64,000 bases of DNA from Lichenicola sp050954785 (GTDB lineage Bacteria > Pseudomonadota > Alphaproteobacteria > Acetobacterales > Acetobacteraceae): contig JBPBQO010000108.1 in the NCBI GenBank assembly GCA_050954785.1, positions 1-64,000 on the forward strand, written 5' to 3'. Shown piece by piece: positions 23,944 through 32,863 of this stretch (positions are counted from its first letter, which is position 1; the number at the start of each line of letters is the position of its first letter). Under the pieces are notes generated by a model. It saw nothing but the letters and a program-made list of their open reading frames with translations, was not told the DNA's origin and made no database searches. Position numbers and translations under genes: made by a program.

Positions 23944-26274
23944 TCAGGCAGGGTCCGACCGGGTGCGGGGTGGTGCGGCAAGCAGGAAGCTGAAGCCCAT
24001 GGCCAGGATCGCCCCGATGGCAACGGTGAAGCCGATGTCGTGCAGGATGGGCGTTCGGCAGAACGCCAGCAGACCGAAGGTCAGCAGCGTCATGGTGTTG
24101 CAGGTCACCAGCGTCCGCAAGGTGCGGGCCCGCTCGGCCCGGTCGAGCTGGGGCCGGGCAAAGAACAGCGCGTAGTCGAGCCCGATCCCGGCGACGAACT
24201 GCAGCGAGACGATGTGGATCAGCGACAACCCGATCCCGCTCAGCGACAGCGCCGCCAGCGTGACCAGCAGAGCGGCCGCGACCGCGCCGAGCACCCGCGC
24301 CAGGCGGCGCAGATCGCGCAGTCCCACGGCCAGCGCAGCGAGCGCCAGCAGCCCGCCATAGGCCAGCCAGTGCCAGGCCTGCCGCGTGTCGGCCAGCACC
24401 AGGGCACTGGCCTCGCGATGCATGTCGAGCAGAATGACCCCCTCCTGGCCGCGCATGGCGCTCGCGAGTGCAGCCGGATCGGCCACTCCGATCGGCAGGA
24501 CGAGCCCGACCCAGCCGCCATCGCGGGCGAACAGCAGCGGCTGCAGCCGGGCCGCCAGCATCGGCGTGTCCAGCGCGCTGGGTATGACCGGCTGCATCGA
24601 TCGGGACCGTTCGATGTCGGCGAGGAACGGTGCGAATGCCTCCGGTCGGAACGGCAGCCCGGCCTGTGCCTCGGTCAACCTTGCCTGCAGCGTCGCGGGA
24701 TCGGGGAGCGCCTGCCGGCGGCGGCGCTGGGTGGCGAGGCTGGGAACGATTCGTGCCGCAAGCTCCGCGCCGCCGATCGTGCCCTTCGTCCGCAGTCGCT
24801 CCAGGATCGGCATAAGCGCCTCCTCGCGGGCCAGCACGGCGTCGGCGGTCGGCGCACGCACGATCACCACCTGGCCGGCATCCGGCGCGCCCAGGTCGGC
24901 GCGCAGTTCGGCATCGAGCGCGCGGTCGGCTTTCGGCACCGGGCTCATCGCCGCCAGATCGGTCTCGCCGTACGGCGGTCTTAGGACCAGCAGTGCGACG
25001 GCGCCGGCAACCGGAACGATCACCCATGCCCGGCCTCGGCGGAGCGCCTCGACCCGGAGCAGCCGGCCCGGATCGCCGGGAGGCAACGGCGCCAGGTCGG
25101 CGGCCACGATCAGCCTCGGCAGCAACCACAGCGTCACGGCCGCCGCCGTGGCGACGCCGACGGCCGAGAACAGGCCGAGCTGCGCCAGGCCCGGAAAGCC
25201 GGAAAACATCATGCCGGTCAGTCCGAGCGAAGCGGTGACGACGGCGAGCCTGAGGGTCGGGCCGATCCGGCGCAGCGTGCCGGTGGCGGCCTCGCCACGA
25301 TCGCGATGGCCGATCAGCAGAACCGGATAATCCAGCGTCACCCCCAGCATGGTCATGCCGAACCCGAACGCCACCCCGTGCACGAAGCCGAACACCGCCT
25401 GCACCACCAGCATCGCCGCACTCAGCGACAGCAGCACCGGGATCGCGATCGTCGCCAGCACCCAGAGCGACCGGAACCGCCAGACCAGCACCAGGGCGAC
25501 CAGCACCGTCGAGACGATCGACAGCATCTCGATATCGCCGCGAATCGATTGCGCGGCGGCGCGTGCGAACACCGCCGGGCCGGACGCCAGCAGCCGTGCG
25601 TTTCCGGGCGACGCCGCCGCGAATGCCGTGCGGATCGTCCGGTCGACCTCGGTCTGCGCCGCGATGTCCATCCCGCCGGCGCGGGTGCGCAACAGGATCA
25701 TCGCGCGATCGCGGCCGGCGGCGAACCACACGCCGTTTATGGTGCGGAGCCTGGTGCCACCGCCCCAGTCACGGACCAGCCCCAGGAATGCGCCGGTGGG
25801 ATCGGCCATGCCATAGAGCTGCGCCAGCGGCTCGGCCGAGGACTGCATCTGGTCGAGCAGCGCCGACAGGTCGCGGTGCAGGGCAGGGGCCGCGAATGCA
25901 TCGGGAACGGTGACCGGCGAAAGCAGGTAGCGGTCGCGGAACAACAGCGCCTGGTCCGGACCGTCCAGCGACTGCGTGCCGTTGCTGGCCAGGCTGAACA
26001 GCGCCGAGCCCTGCAGCGTCCCGGTCATCGTACTGCTGATCCGGGCAAGCGCCGCGACGGGCGCGTTCTCGATACCGACCAGGATCAGGCTCGACGCCGA
26101 CCCGCCGCGTAGTTCGCGCAGCATGAAGCGCGCGGCCTCGGTACGGCCCTGCGGCAGGAAATCCGCCATATCGGTGCGCAGCGGCACGGCGCGGAACACC
26201 AGGATCGCGATCAGCCCGGCAAGGGCCAGCATCACGGCGATCGGCCACGGACGCCGACCGGATGCGACGCTCAC
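23944..26274 (-). CDS. MMPL/RND-type exporter of the pigment cluster
   Basis: A 776-residue membrane protein with a start GTG that overlaps the LolA-like gene stop (GTGA). Layout: a first hydrophobic helix, a large periplasmic loop (about 35-220), five helices with FGMTMLGVTLDYPVLLIGHRDR (about 310-330, the conserved RND helix 4 region), a second periplasmic loop (about 400-610), and five more helices including SLQFVAGIGLDYALFFARP. Both halves keep the GxxxDY motif expected for proton coupling. MMPL exporters in aryl-polyene clusters move the pigment or its lipid to the outer membrane, helped by a LolA-like carrier encoded just upstream here. Confidence 0.88.
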   Translation of the reverse strand: MSVASGRRPWPIAVMLALAGLIAILVFRAVPLRTDMADFLPQGRTEAARFMLRELRGGSASSLILVGIENAPVAALARISSTMTGTLQGSALFSLASNGTQSLDGPDQALLFRDRYLLSPVTVPDAFAAPALHRDLSALLDQMQSSAEPLAQLYGMADPTGAFLGLVRDWGGGTRLRTINGVWFAAGRDRAMILLRTRAGGMDIAAQTEVDRTIRTAFAAASPGNARLLASGPAVFARAAAQSIRGDIEMLSIVSTVLVALVLVWRFRSLWVLATIAIPVLLSLSAAMLVVQAVFGFVHGVAFGFGMTMLGVTLDYPVLLIGHRDRGEAATGTLRRIGPTLRLAVVTASLGLTGMMFSGFPGLAQLGLFSAVGVATAAAVTLWLLPRLIVAADLAPLPPGDPGRLLRVEALRRGRAWVIVPVAGAVALLVLRPPYGETDLAAMSPVPKADRALDAELRADLGAPDAGQVVIVRAPTADAVLAREEALMPILERLRTKGTIGGAELAARIVPSLATQRRRRQALPDPATLQARLTEAQAGLPFRPEAFAPFLADIERSRSMQPVIPSALDTPMLAARLQPLLFARDGGWVGLVLPIGVADPAALASAMRGQEGVILLDMHREASALVLADTRQAWHWLAYGGLLALAALAVGLRDLRRLARVLGAVAAALLVTLAALSLSGIGLSLIHIVSLQFVAGIGLDYALFFARPQLDRAERARTLRTLVTCNTMTLLTFGLLAFCRTPILHDIGFTVAIGAILAMGFSFLLAAPPRTRSDPA

Positions 26275-26834
26275 GGCACCGGGTCGATGGTCGTCGTCTG
26301 CACGTCGCCGTTCGGCTGCTCGATACGGATGGTGCGCAGGCCGTTATTGGCGCCATCCAGCATGACGCTCCGCACGAAGCGCGCGAGCGCCGGATGGCTC
26401 GGCAGCAGCGTCAGCCGCCATGCTCCGAGATCGCCCTGTGCCTGGATCGTGTAGTCGCGGCGCAGCGTCTCGACATCGCCATCGAGCGGCGCACGGATGG
26501 TGTCGACCAGGGCGCGCAGGGCAGGGTGGCTGTCGATGTCGAACACACGTGGTGCGGCGTTGCCTTCGGTGATGCTGAGCGAGGCGCCGTCGATCACCAG
26601 CCGCTCCGGCTTCGGCTCGAGGGTGATCTTTTCCAGATAGGCCGGCTGCGCATAGGCCAGTGTGCCGGACGAGCGAAGCACGGCGGTGAGGGCAGCGAGA
26701 TGCTTCTCCTCGTGGAAGGTGGCGTGCCGGGAAGTGACCTGAGCCAGCCGCTGCAGCACGCTGTCGGCAAGATCGTCCGCCAGGGCAGGAGTGCCGACCA
26801 GCAGGAGGCCGGCTGCAAGCAGGACGCGCCTCAT
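26271..26834 (-). CDS. LolA-like outer membrane carrier protein
   Basis: From ATG 26832-26834, which overlaps the stop of the acyltransferase (ATGA), the 187-residue product begins with a signal peptide (MRRVLLAAGLLLVGTPALA). The sequence VTSRHATFHEEKHLAALTAVLRSSG and LAYAQPAYLEKITLEPKPERLVID fits the half-barrel of LolA/LppM-type lipid carriers, which shuttle hydrophobic cargo across the periplasm. In aryl-polyene clusters a LolA-like protein is a standard member. The C-terminus is rich in short strands (LRTIRIEQPNGDVQTTTI). An open frame extends upstream but lacks a signal peptide at its start. Confidence 0.82.
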   Translation of the reverse strand: MRRVLLAAGLLLVGTPALADDLADSVLQRLAQVTSRHATFHEEKHLAALTAVLRSSGTLAYAQPAYLEKITLEPKPERLVIDGASLSITEGNAAPRVFDIDSHPALRALVDTIRAPLDGDVETLRRDYTIQAQGDLGAWRLTLLPSHPALARFVRSVMLDGANNGLRTIRIEQPNGDVQTTTIDPVP

Positions 26835-27748
26835 GGTCGCGTGCTCGTGGGCCCGGACGCCCAGACATCGTGGAAATTGAACCAGCTGAATGGATAGGCC
26901 CGACACAGCGCCTCGATCCGGCCGGCATAAAGCTGGATCCAACCCTGCAACGCCGCGTCACGGCGGCCGCGCGGCAGCACGATCTCGTCGGCGAACGGCT
27001 CGAATCCGACCAGGTAGCGGCGCGGGCCGGTGCGCACGCCATGGAACAGCACCACCGGCGCATGCAGCATAGCCGCCACCAGCAACGGCCCGGCGGGCAG
27101 CAACGCCGGGGCCCCCAGGAACTCGACCGGGATCGTTTTCTCGCCGTGCGGCGCACGGTCGCCCAGCATGCCGACCAGTTCGCCACGGGCCAGGCTTTCG
27201 CTGACCTGCAGCATGGCGTGCGGCGTACCGATCTCGATCACGCTGTTCAGGAATTCCGGATCCAGCTGTTCCAGCAAATAGGTTGCGGCGCCGGCATTGC
27301 CCCGGAACATCAGCACCTTCACCGTCATCGGCGAATGGCGTCCGATGCTGCGCAGCACCTCGAACGATCCGACATGCGCTCCGAGCAGGATGCAGCCGCG
27401 GCCGAGCGCCAGGGCCCGCGCGAGCACTTCCTCGCCCTCGATGGTGATCCTGTACCGGTCGCTTCGGTCGGACAGCAGGAACACGCGATCCAGGGTGGTG
27501 CTGGCGAAACTATGGAAGTGCCGGGCCACGTCGATCAGGTTCGGCCGGCGCCCGAGCACGCGGCCGAGATAGGTGCGCGATGCCGCACGCGCGTCCGACC
27601 CGGTCGCCAGGAAATAGGCGGTGATCAATGGCAGCAGCGCTTGCCCGACCGGCCAGCCGAACCGCAGCGTCACCCACAACATGAGCCGGCACAACGAGGA
27701 GCCGCCGCGTTCCGGCCGCATCCAGCCGGAAACGATCGCCTGGCTCAC
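26831..27748 (-). CDS. LpxL/HtrB-like acyltransferase of the pigment cluster
   Basis: A 305-residue protein of the lysophospholipid/lipid A acyltransferase family. Visible signatures are the hydrophobic N-terminal helix (MLWVTLRFGWPVGQALL), the GCILLGAHVGSFEVLR region in place of the HxxxxD/E catalytic box (H-V-G-S-F-E), the MLGDRAPHGEKTI segment and FLGAPALLPAGPLLVA. It probably transfers the finished polyene or a fatty acyl chain to a lipid carrier at the inner membrane. The GTG start overlaps the preceding dehydratase stop (GTGA). This arrangement is the same as in known aryl-polyene operons. Confidence 0.82.
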   Translation of the reverse strand: MSQAIVSGWMRPERGGSSLCRLMLWVTLRFGWPVGQALLPLITAYFLATGSDARAASRTYLGRVLGRRPNLIDVARHFHSFASTTLDRVFLLSDRSDRYRITIEGEEVLARALALGRGCILLGAHVGSFEVLRSIGRHSPMTVKVLMFRGNAGAATYLLEQLDPEFLNSVIEIGTPHAMLQVSESLARGELVGMLGDRAPHGEKTIPVEFLGAPALLPAGPLLVAAMLHAPVVLFHGVRTGPRRYLVGFEPFADEIVLPRGRRDAALQGWIQLYAGRIEALCRAYPFSWFNFHDVWASGPTSTRP

Positions 27749-28059
27749 GTCGGTTCACCCAGCATGAGAACGCCGGTCAGGACATCGTCCTTCGCCACGC
27801 GGCAGGCGAAGCCGAGCCGGTTCGACGCTATCTCACGGACGCGCACCACGATCTGCTGGTCCGATCCGACCGGACTGAGGAACTTCGCGTTCGCCAGGCT
27901 GCCGACGACCCAGCCTGCCGTTTCGGGATCGGCCTCGATCAGCGCGAACACCTCGTCCAGCAGCACGACGCCGGGAACCAGCGGGCGGCCCGGGAAGTGT
28001 CCGGGCAGGCACGGATGGTTGGCGGCAATCATGAACGAGCCGAGATCGCGCTCGCTCAT
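27745..28059 (-). CDS. Small hotdog dehydratase (ApeI-like)
   Basis: The 104-residue protein starts at ATG 28057-28059 inside an ATGA overlap with the AMP-ligase stop. It contains NHPCLPGHFPGRPLVPGVVLLDEV, the FabZ-like HFPGxPxxPG loop with its catalytic histidine, and then a short helix and strands (FLSPVGSDQQIVVRV). ApeI-type dehydratases of aryl-polyene systems are of this size. It would act with the second hotdog protein in dehydrating intermediates. An open frame running upstream to 28548 is the shadow of the ligase. Confidence 0.85.
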   Translation of the reverse strand: MSERDLGSFMIAANHPCLPGHFPGRPLVPGVVLLDEVFALIEADPETAGWVVGSLANAKFLSPVGSDQQIVVRVREIASNRLGFACRVAKDDVLTGVLMLGEPT

Positions 28060-29417
28060 GACGCCTGGGAACGGGCCGGCTGCACTGCCGCTTCGTGCAG
28101 CCCGACCAGTGCTTCGCGCGTGATCTTGCCCACATCGTTGCGGGGCAGCGCGTCCAGGATCACCACGCGGCGTGGCAGGAACGCTGGATCGATCCGCATT
28201 CGCAGTTCGCCGAGCAGTTCGTCCGCCGACCGGGTAGGCGACACCACGAACACCTGCATCCGCCGGGCGAGACGCAGGCCGGCATCGTCGGGTGCATGGA
28301 ACACGCCGTCGACGATCCCCGGAATGCTGTTGAGGATGGCGTTCAGCCCAGCCAGCGATGCACGCTTGCCGCCGAACTTGAGCAGGTCGCCGGGACGGCC
28401 GAGCAGCCTGAAGCCGCCCAGGTCGGTTCCGTCGAGGTCGGTCGTCTCGATCATGTCGCTGATCGGATGCGGTCTGGCCGGCGGCGCCACCACTTCGGTG
28501 CGGCCGTCGCTGCCCGGCCGGAAGGCGATGCCCGGATACAGCGTCCATGTGTCGCCGGCGACCGTGCGTCGGCTGGCAATCGAGCCGATCTCGGTGGCGC
28601 CGTAGATTTCGTGCACGCAGGTGTTCCAGCGTGTCTCGGCCTGCGACGCGAGCTCGGCGGCGAGCGGCGCGGTCGCGGAAATCACCATCCGCACGGGCGG
28701 CAGCGCTGTCCCGCTCTCGACCAGCGCACGCAGTTGCAGCGGCGTCGTGACCAGAATGCGTGGGGCCGGTGCCGCGGTCAGCGCCTGGCGTATGTCGGCC
28801 GGATAGAACCCATCGACCGACATGCTGGCGAGCCCGGCATGCAGCGACAGCAGGATGGTGGTCTCGAACCCGTACATATGTTGCGGCGGCACGGTTCCGA
28901 CGATGGTTTCCGGCTCGTCCTCGTGCAGCAAGCCGAACTGCGTGACAGCGGCCAGACTGCGTTGGACCAGTTCGCCCCAGCGCTTTTCATGCGCGACCGG
29001 GGCGCCGGTGCTGCCGGACGTGAACACGATCGCAACCAGGCGATCGAAAGGAATTTCTGGATTGGTCTCGTTCTCCGAGACGGTGCAATCGATTTCGTTA
29101 ATTCTGTGATGCGACAGCTTGGTTTCGAAATCACTGGTGTCGGTCACGATGATTGCGCCCGGCTGCTCATTCAGCAGCCAGCGCAGCCGCTCCGTCGACC
29201 GGTCGCTGACCAGCAGGCTGGTATCGCCGCGAAGCAATGCCGCCAGCAGGACAGCGGTGAAGCGGCTCCGGTCGCGGCAAAGGTTGATGATGGGCCCCGC
29301 AGGAATCGACATGGCCAGCCGATGTGCCGCCCGCAGCAGGTCGCGCCCGGTCAACGGACCGGCCTGCGTGCGGAACAGCACGGACTCCGGAAACGAGACG
29401 ATCTGCATACCGTTCAC
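28056..29417 (-). CDS. Acyl/aryl-AMP ligase of the pigment cluster
   Basis: A 453-residue adenylate-forming enzyme. The P-loop-like motif reads VFTSGSTGAPVAHEKRW (about residues 131-147), followed by VPPQHMYGFETTILLSLH, EIYGATEIGSIASR (A5), and LLGRPGDLLKFGGKRASL (A7/A8 with the hinge), ending with LPRNDVGKITREAL carrying the catalytic lysine. It likely activates the hydroxybenzoate made by the chorismatase and loads it on the ACP encoded six bases upstream. It is compact compared with usual 500-residue ligases. Direct evidence is the family motifs; the substrate is inferred from the cluster. Confidence 0.87.
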   Translation of the reverse strand: MNGMQIVSFPESVLFRTQAGPLTGRDLLRAAHRLAMSIPAGPIINLCRDRSRFTAVLLAALLRGDTSLLVSDRSTERLRWLLNEQPGAIIVTDTSDFETKLSHHRINEIDCTVSENETNPEIPFDRLVAIVFTSGSTGAPVAHEKRWGELVQRSLAAVTQFGLLHEDEPETIVGTVPPQHMYGFETTILLSLHAGLASMSVDGFYPADIRQALTAAPAPRILVTTPLQLRALVESGTALPPVRMVISATAPLAAELASQAETRWNTCVHEIYGATEIGSIASRRTVAGDTWTLYPGIAFRPGSDGRTEVVAPPARPHPISDMIETTDLDGTDLGGFRLLGRPGDLLKFGGKRASLAGLNAILNSIPGIVDGVFHAPDDAGLRLARRMQVFVVSPTRSADELLGELRMRIDPAFLPRRVVILDALPRNDVGKITREALVGLHEAAVQPARSQAS

Positions 29418-29423
29418 TGCCCC

Positions 29424-29735
29424 TCAGCAGGTCCGGCAGGCTGCAACGTGCGCGCTGAGATTCCGGAGCGACGAAAATATTTCGCCGTTGCGCTCATCGT
29501 CGGACTTCAGCTCGACCCCGTAACGACGAGATATGGCCAGGGACAACTCCAGTGCATCGATCGAATCGAGACCCAGTCCCTCGCCGAACAGGGGCGCCAT
29601 GGCATCGATCTCATCGGCACCGATCTCGAGCTGCAGCGTGTGCACCGTCAGCTCCGCCAACTCGCGTTCGAATGAACTTTGCCGGTCGGTCGGGAAGGAC
29701 GTATCCAAGGCGGTCTCACGTATTTGAACTGTCAT
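29424..29735 (-). CDS. Acyl carrier protein of the pigment cluster
   Basis: The 103-residue protein has the phosphopantetheine site Ser58 within GLGLDSIDALEL and the preceding acidic helix (QLEIGADEIDAMAPLF), the standard ACP pattern. An N-terminal extension of 25 residues precedes the four-helix domain, and the C-terminus carries two cysteines (ACRTC). It is the first gene of the minus-strand operon. A perfect TATAAT lies only 11 bases before its ATG, so the message might be almost leaderless. Only one ACP is visible, whereas many aryl-polyene clusters carry two; the second may be elsewhere. Confidence 0.88.
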   Translation of the reverse strand: MTVQIRETALDTSFPTDRQSSFERELAELTVHTLQLEIGADEIDAMAPLFGEGLGLDSIDALELSLAISRRYGVELKSDDERNGEIFSSLRNLSAHVAACRTC

Positions 29736-29745
29736 GAAGCTAGCA

Positions 29746-29751
29746 ATTATA
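29746..29751 (-). promoter_or_regulatory. Possible -10 box of the pigment operon
   Basis: The minus strand shows TATAAT eleven bases upstream of the ACP start codon. There is no clear -35 box or Shine-Dalgarno sequence between box and gene. If used, transcription would start at or a few bases before the ATG. Confidence 0.35.
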
Positions 29752-29822
29752 TCGTCATTCGGAAAGACATTGTGTGGAGTGAGAACTGCCGCTTTGCCTT
29801 ATAAACGCCTTACGAGGGCTCG

Positions 29823-30500
29823 ATGATTGCAAGCCGACGTCTCGCCGGAGCGGCCTGCCTGGTGGCGGCCCCGGTATCCGCCCATTTCGCGGTGGCGCTG
29901 GGTCACGCGCAACTGGCGGCCGAGGTGCTGACATCGCTGCAGCTCACCGGCATCTGCTGCCTCCTGCTGGCTGGATCCGGGTCCGATGCCCGGCGAACCC
30001 CACGCAAGCGGCCGCTCCATGCCCGGCTGTGGCTGTTGCCGGCGATCCTGCTCTGGCTGGCCGCCTTGCAGGCTCCGGCCAGGCTGGTGCTGCTGCTCGA
30101 TGCCGCGTCGTTCCATGCGGTGATACAGGCCAGCCTGCTGTTGCTGTTCGCAGGGTCGCTGCGGCCGGGCCACGAACCGCTGGTGACGCTCATGGCGCGT
30201 CGCATACACGGCACGCTGCGGCCCGACATCACCGCATACACACGCCACGTCACCCTGGCCTGGTGCCTGTTCTTCGCGCTGCAGATCGGATTGTCGGCGA
30301 GCCTGCTATCCGCCGGCCTGACCGGATGGTTGCCGATCCGCTGGTGGTGGATCGCCGTGCCGGATAGCTGCCTGCCCGCCACGATCGCGATGTTCGTCAT
30401 GGAATATGGGGTCAGGCGCTGGCTGATCACCGATTTCGAGCATGTCGGGTTCCGCGTCGCGATCAGTGCGTTTCGGAATCGCGCAAGCGGCGTCTCATGA
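29823..30500 (+). CDS. Membrane protein associated with aryl-polyene clusters (COG4648-like)
   Basis: A 225-residue membrane protein with five to six hydrophobic segments, divergent from the ACP gene. The segment LMARRIHGTLRPDITAYTRHVTLAWCLFFALQIGLSA, split here as RRIHGTLRPDITAYTR plus helix, is the R-x-x-H-G-x-L-x-P conserved region of small membrane proteins that occur in almost all aryl-polyene clusters. Its function is not known; roles in transport or head-group modification have been suggested in the literature. The last 38 bases overlap the end of the convergent GT2 gene. Confidence 0.75.
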   Translation: MIASRRLAGAACLVAAPVSAHFAVALGHAQLAAEVLTSLQLTGICCLLLAGSGSDARRTPRKRPLHARLWLLPAILLWLAALQAPARLVLLLDAASFHAVIQASLLLLFAGSLRPGHEPLVTLMARRIHGTLRPDITAYTRHVTLAWCLFFALQIGLSASLLSAGLTGWLPIRWWWIAVPDSCLPATIAMFVMEYGVRRWLITDFEHVGFRVAISAFRNRASGVS

Positions 30501-31221
30501 CTCGCAATAGCGCTCCACGCACGAGACGAACATGCATCCAGGCCAGCAGAAGATTGTCTCGCCCATAATGAAAATGCGAAATCCCACCTTCGTCCGCGCG
30601 CAGGTAGCGTACCGGCGCCGGCAGGTTGATGCAGCGTACGCCGCGCCAGCACAGGCGCACCGCCGCTTCCGGTTCGAAATCGAAACGGCGCATCCATCGC
30701 GTGGTGTGCATGACCGCGACCAGATCGGCGATCGGATAGACGCGGAAGCCGAACAGCGAGTCTCCGATCATGCAGCCGGGCGTCTCGAAATTGGCCCACC
30801 AGTTGGAAATGCGTCGTCCCTGTACGCGCAACTGCGGCGCGTGCGCGTCGAATACCGGGCGCCCCAGGATCATCGCTGCCGGATCGGCGCGGGAAGCCGC
30901 CATGAAACGGCCGATATGGCCGGGCGGGTGCTGCCCATCGGCATCCATGGTCAGCACATGGGTGAAGCCGGAAACCGCTGCCAGCTTCAGCCCGTGCAGG
31001 ATGGCGGCGCCCTTGCCTCGGTTATGGTCCAGAACCAGCACGCGCAGGCCGGGAAACCTCGCCGCCTGGTCGTGCAGCAGGCGCTCGCTGCCGTCGGTGC
31101 TGCCGTCGATCACCACCCAGACGCTGGACCACTGCGTCGTGGCCTCGCGGACCGTCTCGATCAGGCGTGCCCCGGTATTGTAGGAGGGGATCAGCACCAG
31201 ATGCGTCGGTGATGCGGTCAC
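30463..31221 (-). CDS. Family 2 glycosyltransferase of the pigment cluster
   Basis: A 252-residue GT-A enzyme: LVLIPSYNTGARLIETV at the start, WVVIDGSTDGSERL, the nucleotide-sugar site LDHNRGKGAAILHGL and the DxD-type motif LTMDADGQHPPGHI (Asp-Ala-Asp near residue 94). No long membrane domain follows, only two short hydrophobic stretches. Aryl-polyene and xanthomonadin clusters typically include such an enzyme, likely modifying the carrier lipid or head group. The GTG start overlaps the stop of the acyltransferase (GTGA), so both are co-translated. Confidence 0.85.
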   Translation of the reverse strand: MTASPTHLVLIPSYNTGARLIETVREATTQWSSVWVVIDGSTDGSERLLHDQAARFPGLRVLVLDHNRGKGAAILHGLKLAAVSGFTHVLTMDADGQHPPGHIGRFMAASRADPAAMILGRPVFDAHAPQLRVQGRRISNWWANFETPGCMIGDSLFGFRVYPIADLVAVMHTTRWMRRFDFEPEAAVRLCWRGVRCINLPAPVRYLRADEGGISHFHYGRDNLLLAWMHVRLVRGALLRVMRRRLRDSETH

Positions 31222-32084
31222 GCCGGCATGTCCCGTCGCGGATCGGCCGGTTGCTCGTGGAAAGCCCGTTCGACCGCGAGTGCCACCCGCCGCATATCGC
31301 CGGGTTGCCTGCCCGGCGGATCGAAACGCGTGCCGACACGGAGGCCGATGCGGACGGGCCGTGCCGGAACGCGCAACAGGGGCCAGTCCCGGCCGAGAAA
31401 GTCGGAGTCGGTTTCGATCATGATGGTCTGGATCGGCACCTGTGCCTGTCGCGCCAGGACCGCGAAGCCCGGGCGAAACGGGCCAGGACCGGCTGTCGGG
31501 CTCCGGGTTCCTTCCGGAAACACCAGCACCCGATGTCCGTCGAGCAGCAAGGCGCCGACGCTGGCGAAATGCCGGTCATCACCGACCCTTGGGTAGCCGG
31601 CCATCCGGATGGCCGCGCCGAACAGCCTGTGGTCCCAGATCGAGGCCTTGGTGATGCAGACGAGGTCGGGCAGGCAGGCGATCATGAACAGCGCGTCGAG
31701 CCGTGACGGATGGTTTGCGACGAGCAGCAGCCCGTACGGGCCGACCATTTCCGCAAGTGCCGGCAAATCGCATTGGATCAGGCCGGTCAGTCTTGCCACC
31801 TGGAGTGTCAGCCGCGCACTGAGACGCAGTATGCCCCGGCCGACCGCGCCGCGTCGATGCGCCAGCACCCGGCTCAGTACGAGGCTGGCAAGACTGCCCG
31901 TGACCGCCAGGCATGCAACGACGATCAACGTGATGGCGAAGGCGAGACGAAGGCGCCAGAGGTGCGGGTGACGGACACCGGTCAGACGCCGGCTGGTCCT
32001 CGAGGCTCCGGGGCGCCCGGCAGCCAGACCGTCGGCAAGGTCGATCGGGATTCCCATTTCGAGCAAACCTAGATCCGGGCTCAT
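31218..32084 (-). CDS. PlsC-like 1-acylglycerol-type acyltransferase
   Basis: From ATG 32082-32084 the 288-residue protein has one strong membrane segment (LAFAITLIVVACLAVTGSLA), then the acyltransferase boxes: VANHPSRLDALF (HxxxxD), GAAIRMAGYPRVGDD, and FPEGTRSPTAG (box III). The enzyme class moves an acyl chain from ACP or CoA onto an alcohol. Its coupling to a family 2 glycosyltransferase and proximity to the ACP operon suggest that it acylates the sugar or glycerol carrier for the pigment. A TTG five codons upstream (32099) is an alternative start. Confidence 0.82.
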   Translation of the reverse strand: MSPDLGLLEMGIPIDLADGLAAGRPGASRTSRRLTGVRHPHLWRLRLAFAITLIVVACLAVTGSLASLVLSRVLAHRRGAVGRGILRLSARLTLQVARLTGLIQCDLPALAEMVGPYGLLLVANHPSRLDALFMIACLPDLVCITKASIWDHRLFGAAIRMAGYPRVGDDRHFASVGALLLDGHRVLVFPEGTRSPTAGPGPFRPGFAVLARQAQVPIQTIMIETDSDFLGRDWPLLRVPARPVRIGLRVGTRFDPPGRQPGDMRRVALAVERAFHEQPADPRRDMPA

Positions 32085-32138
32085 GGATCGTCCAGTCAAG
32101 GTAACACGACGGCAAGATCCTGCAGCCGGATCGACGTC

Positions 32139-32747
32139 CTACCGCGTCATCCGTGCCACGATCGGACCGAGCATCATGACGATGGCGAAGGCGCCGATCG
32201 TCGCGGCACCGACCCGAGGCACGACATGGCCTCGGCCGCGACGATGCGCCGCCCGGCCGAGGGTTGCGCCCGTCACGATCCAGGCGGTCGCGACGACGGC
32301 GATCAGCACGGCGAACCCCGCCAGATAGGCTGGCAGGAGGTGCGAGCCGAACGGGATGATTCCGAGCGCGAAGACGATTGCCTTCGGATTGAGCAGCGTC
32401 GTGACGAAGACCTGGGTTATTCCGATCGCTCCCGCTGCGGCCGCGTCAGTTTCATGGATCATCGACCGCTGACCCTGCCGCCAGAGTTTGACCGCAAGCA
32501 CCAGCAGGTAGATGCCGACGACTCCGCGTAGGATCATCGCCAGCCCGGGGAAACTCGCCATGATTGGTCGCAACAGCAGTCCGAGCGCCGTGACCGCGAT
32601 CAGGTAGCCGGCGACTTCGACCGGAACCAGCTTCAGCGAGCGCCTGACACCGGCAACGGCTCCGCTGGTTGCAACCAGGCTGTTGGTAGGACCGGGTACC
32701 GCCAGGAGCACCAGGACCGTCACGGCGAAGACGAAGGGGTCGGTCAT
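32139..32747 (-). CDS. LysE family amino-acid exporter
   Basis: The 202-residue product has six hydrophobic segments and the family opening FAVTVLVLLAVPGPTNSLVATSGAVAG, with the conserved PGPxN motif, followed by a central KLWRQGQ loop and ITQVFVTTLLNPKAIVFALG (the second NPK motif). These proteins export amino acids such as lysine, threonine or homoserine lactone from the cytoplasm. It stands alone; the substrate is unknown. Confidence 0.87.
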   Translation of the reverse strand: MTDPFVFAVTVLVLLAVPGPTNSLVATSGAVAGVRRSLKLVPVEVAGYLIAVTALGLLLRPIMASFPGLAMILRGVVGIYLLVLAVKLWRQGQRSMIHETDAAAAGAIGITQVFVTTLLNPKAIVFALGIIPFGSHLLPAYLAGFAVLIAVVATAWIVTGATLGRAAHRRGRGHVVPRVGAATIGAFAIVMMLGPIVARMTR

Positions 32748-32863
32748 GTGCCTGAACGAATCGCCGATGTGGAACGACGATCGATAATCCGGTCATGACG
32801 ATCCCGCAAGAAGCTCCAGCACTCCGGGCCGGGAGCCTGGTCCGATCGTTATTCGCCAACAAA

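Noticed and set aside
21926..25729. A continuous open minus frame of about 1267 codons
   Set aside because: Only its last part (chain-length-factor-like protein) is real; the rest is arginine-rich shadow translation of the ketosynthase and exporter genes in another frame.
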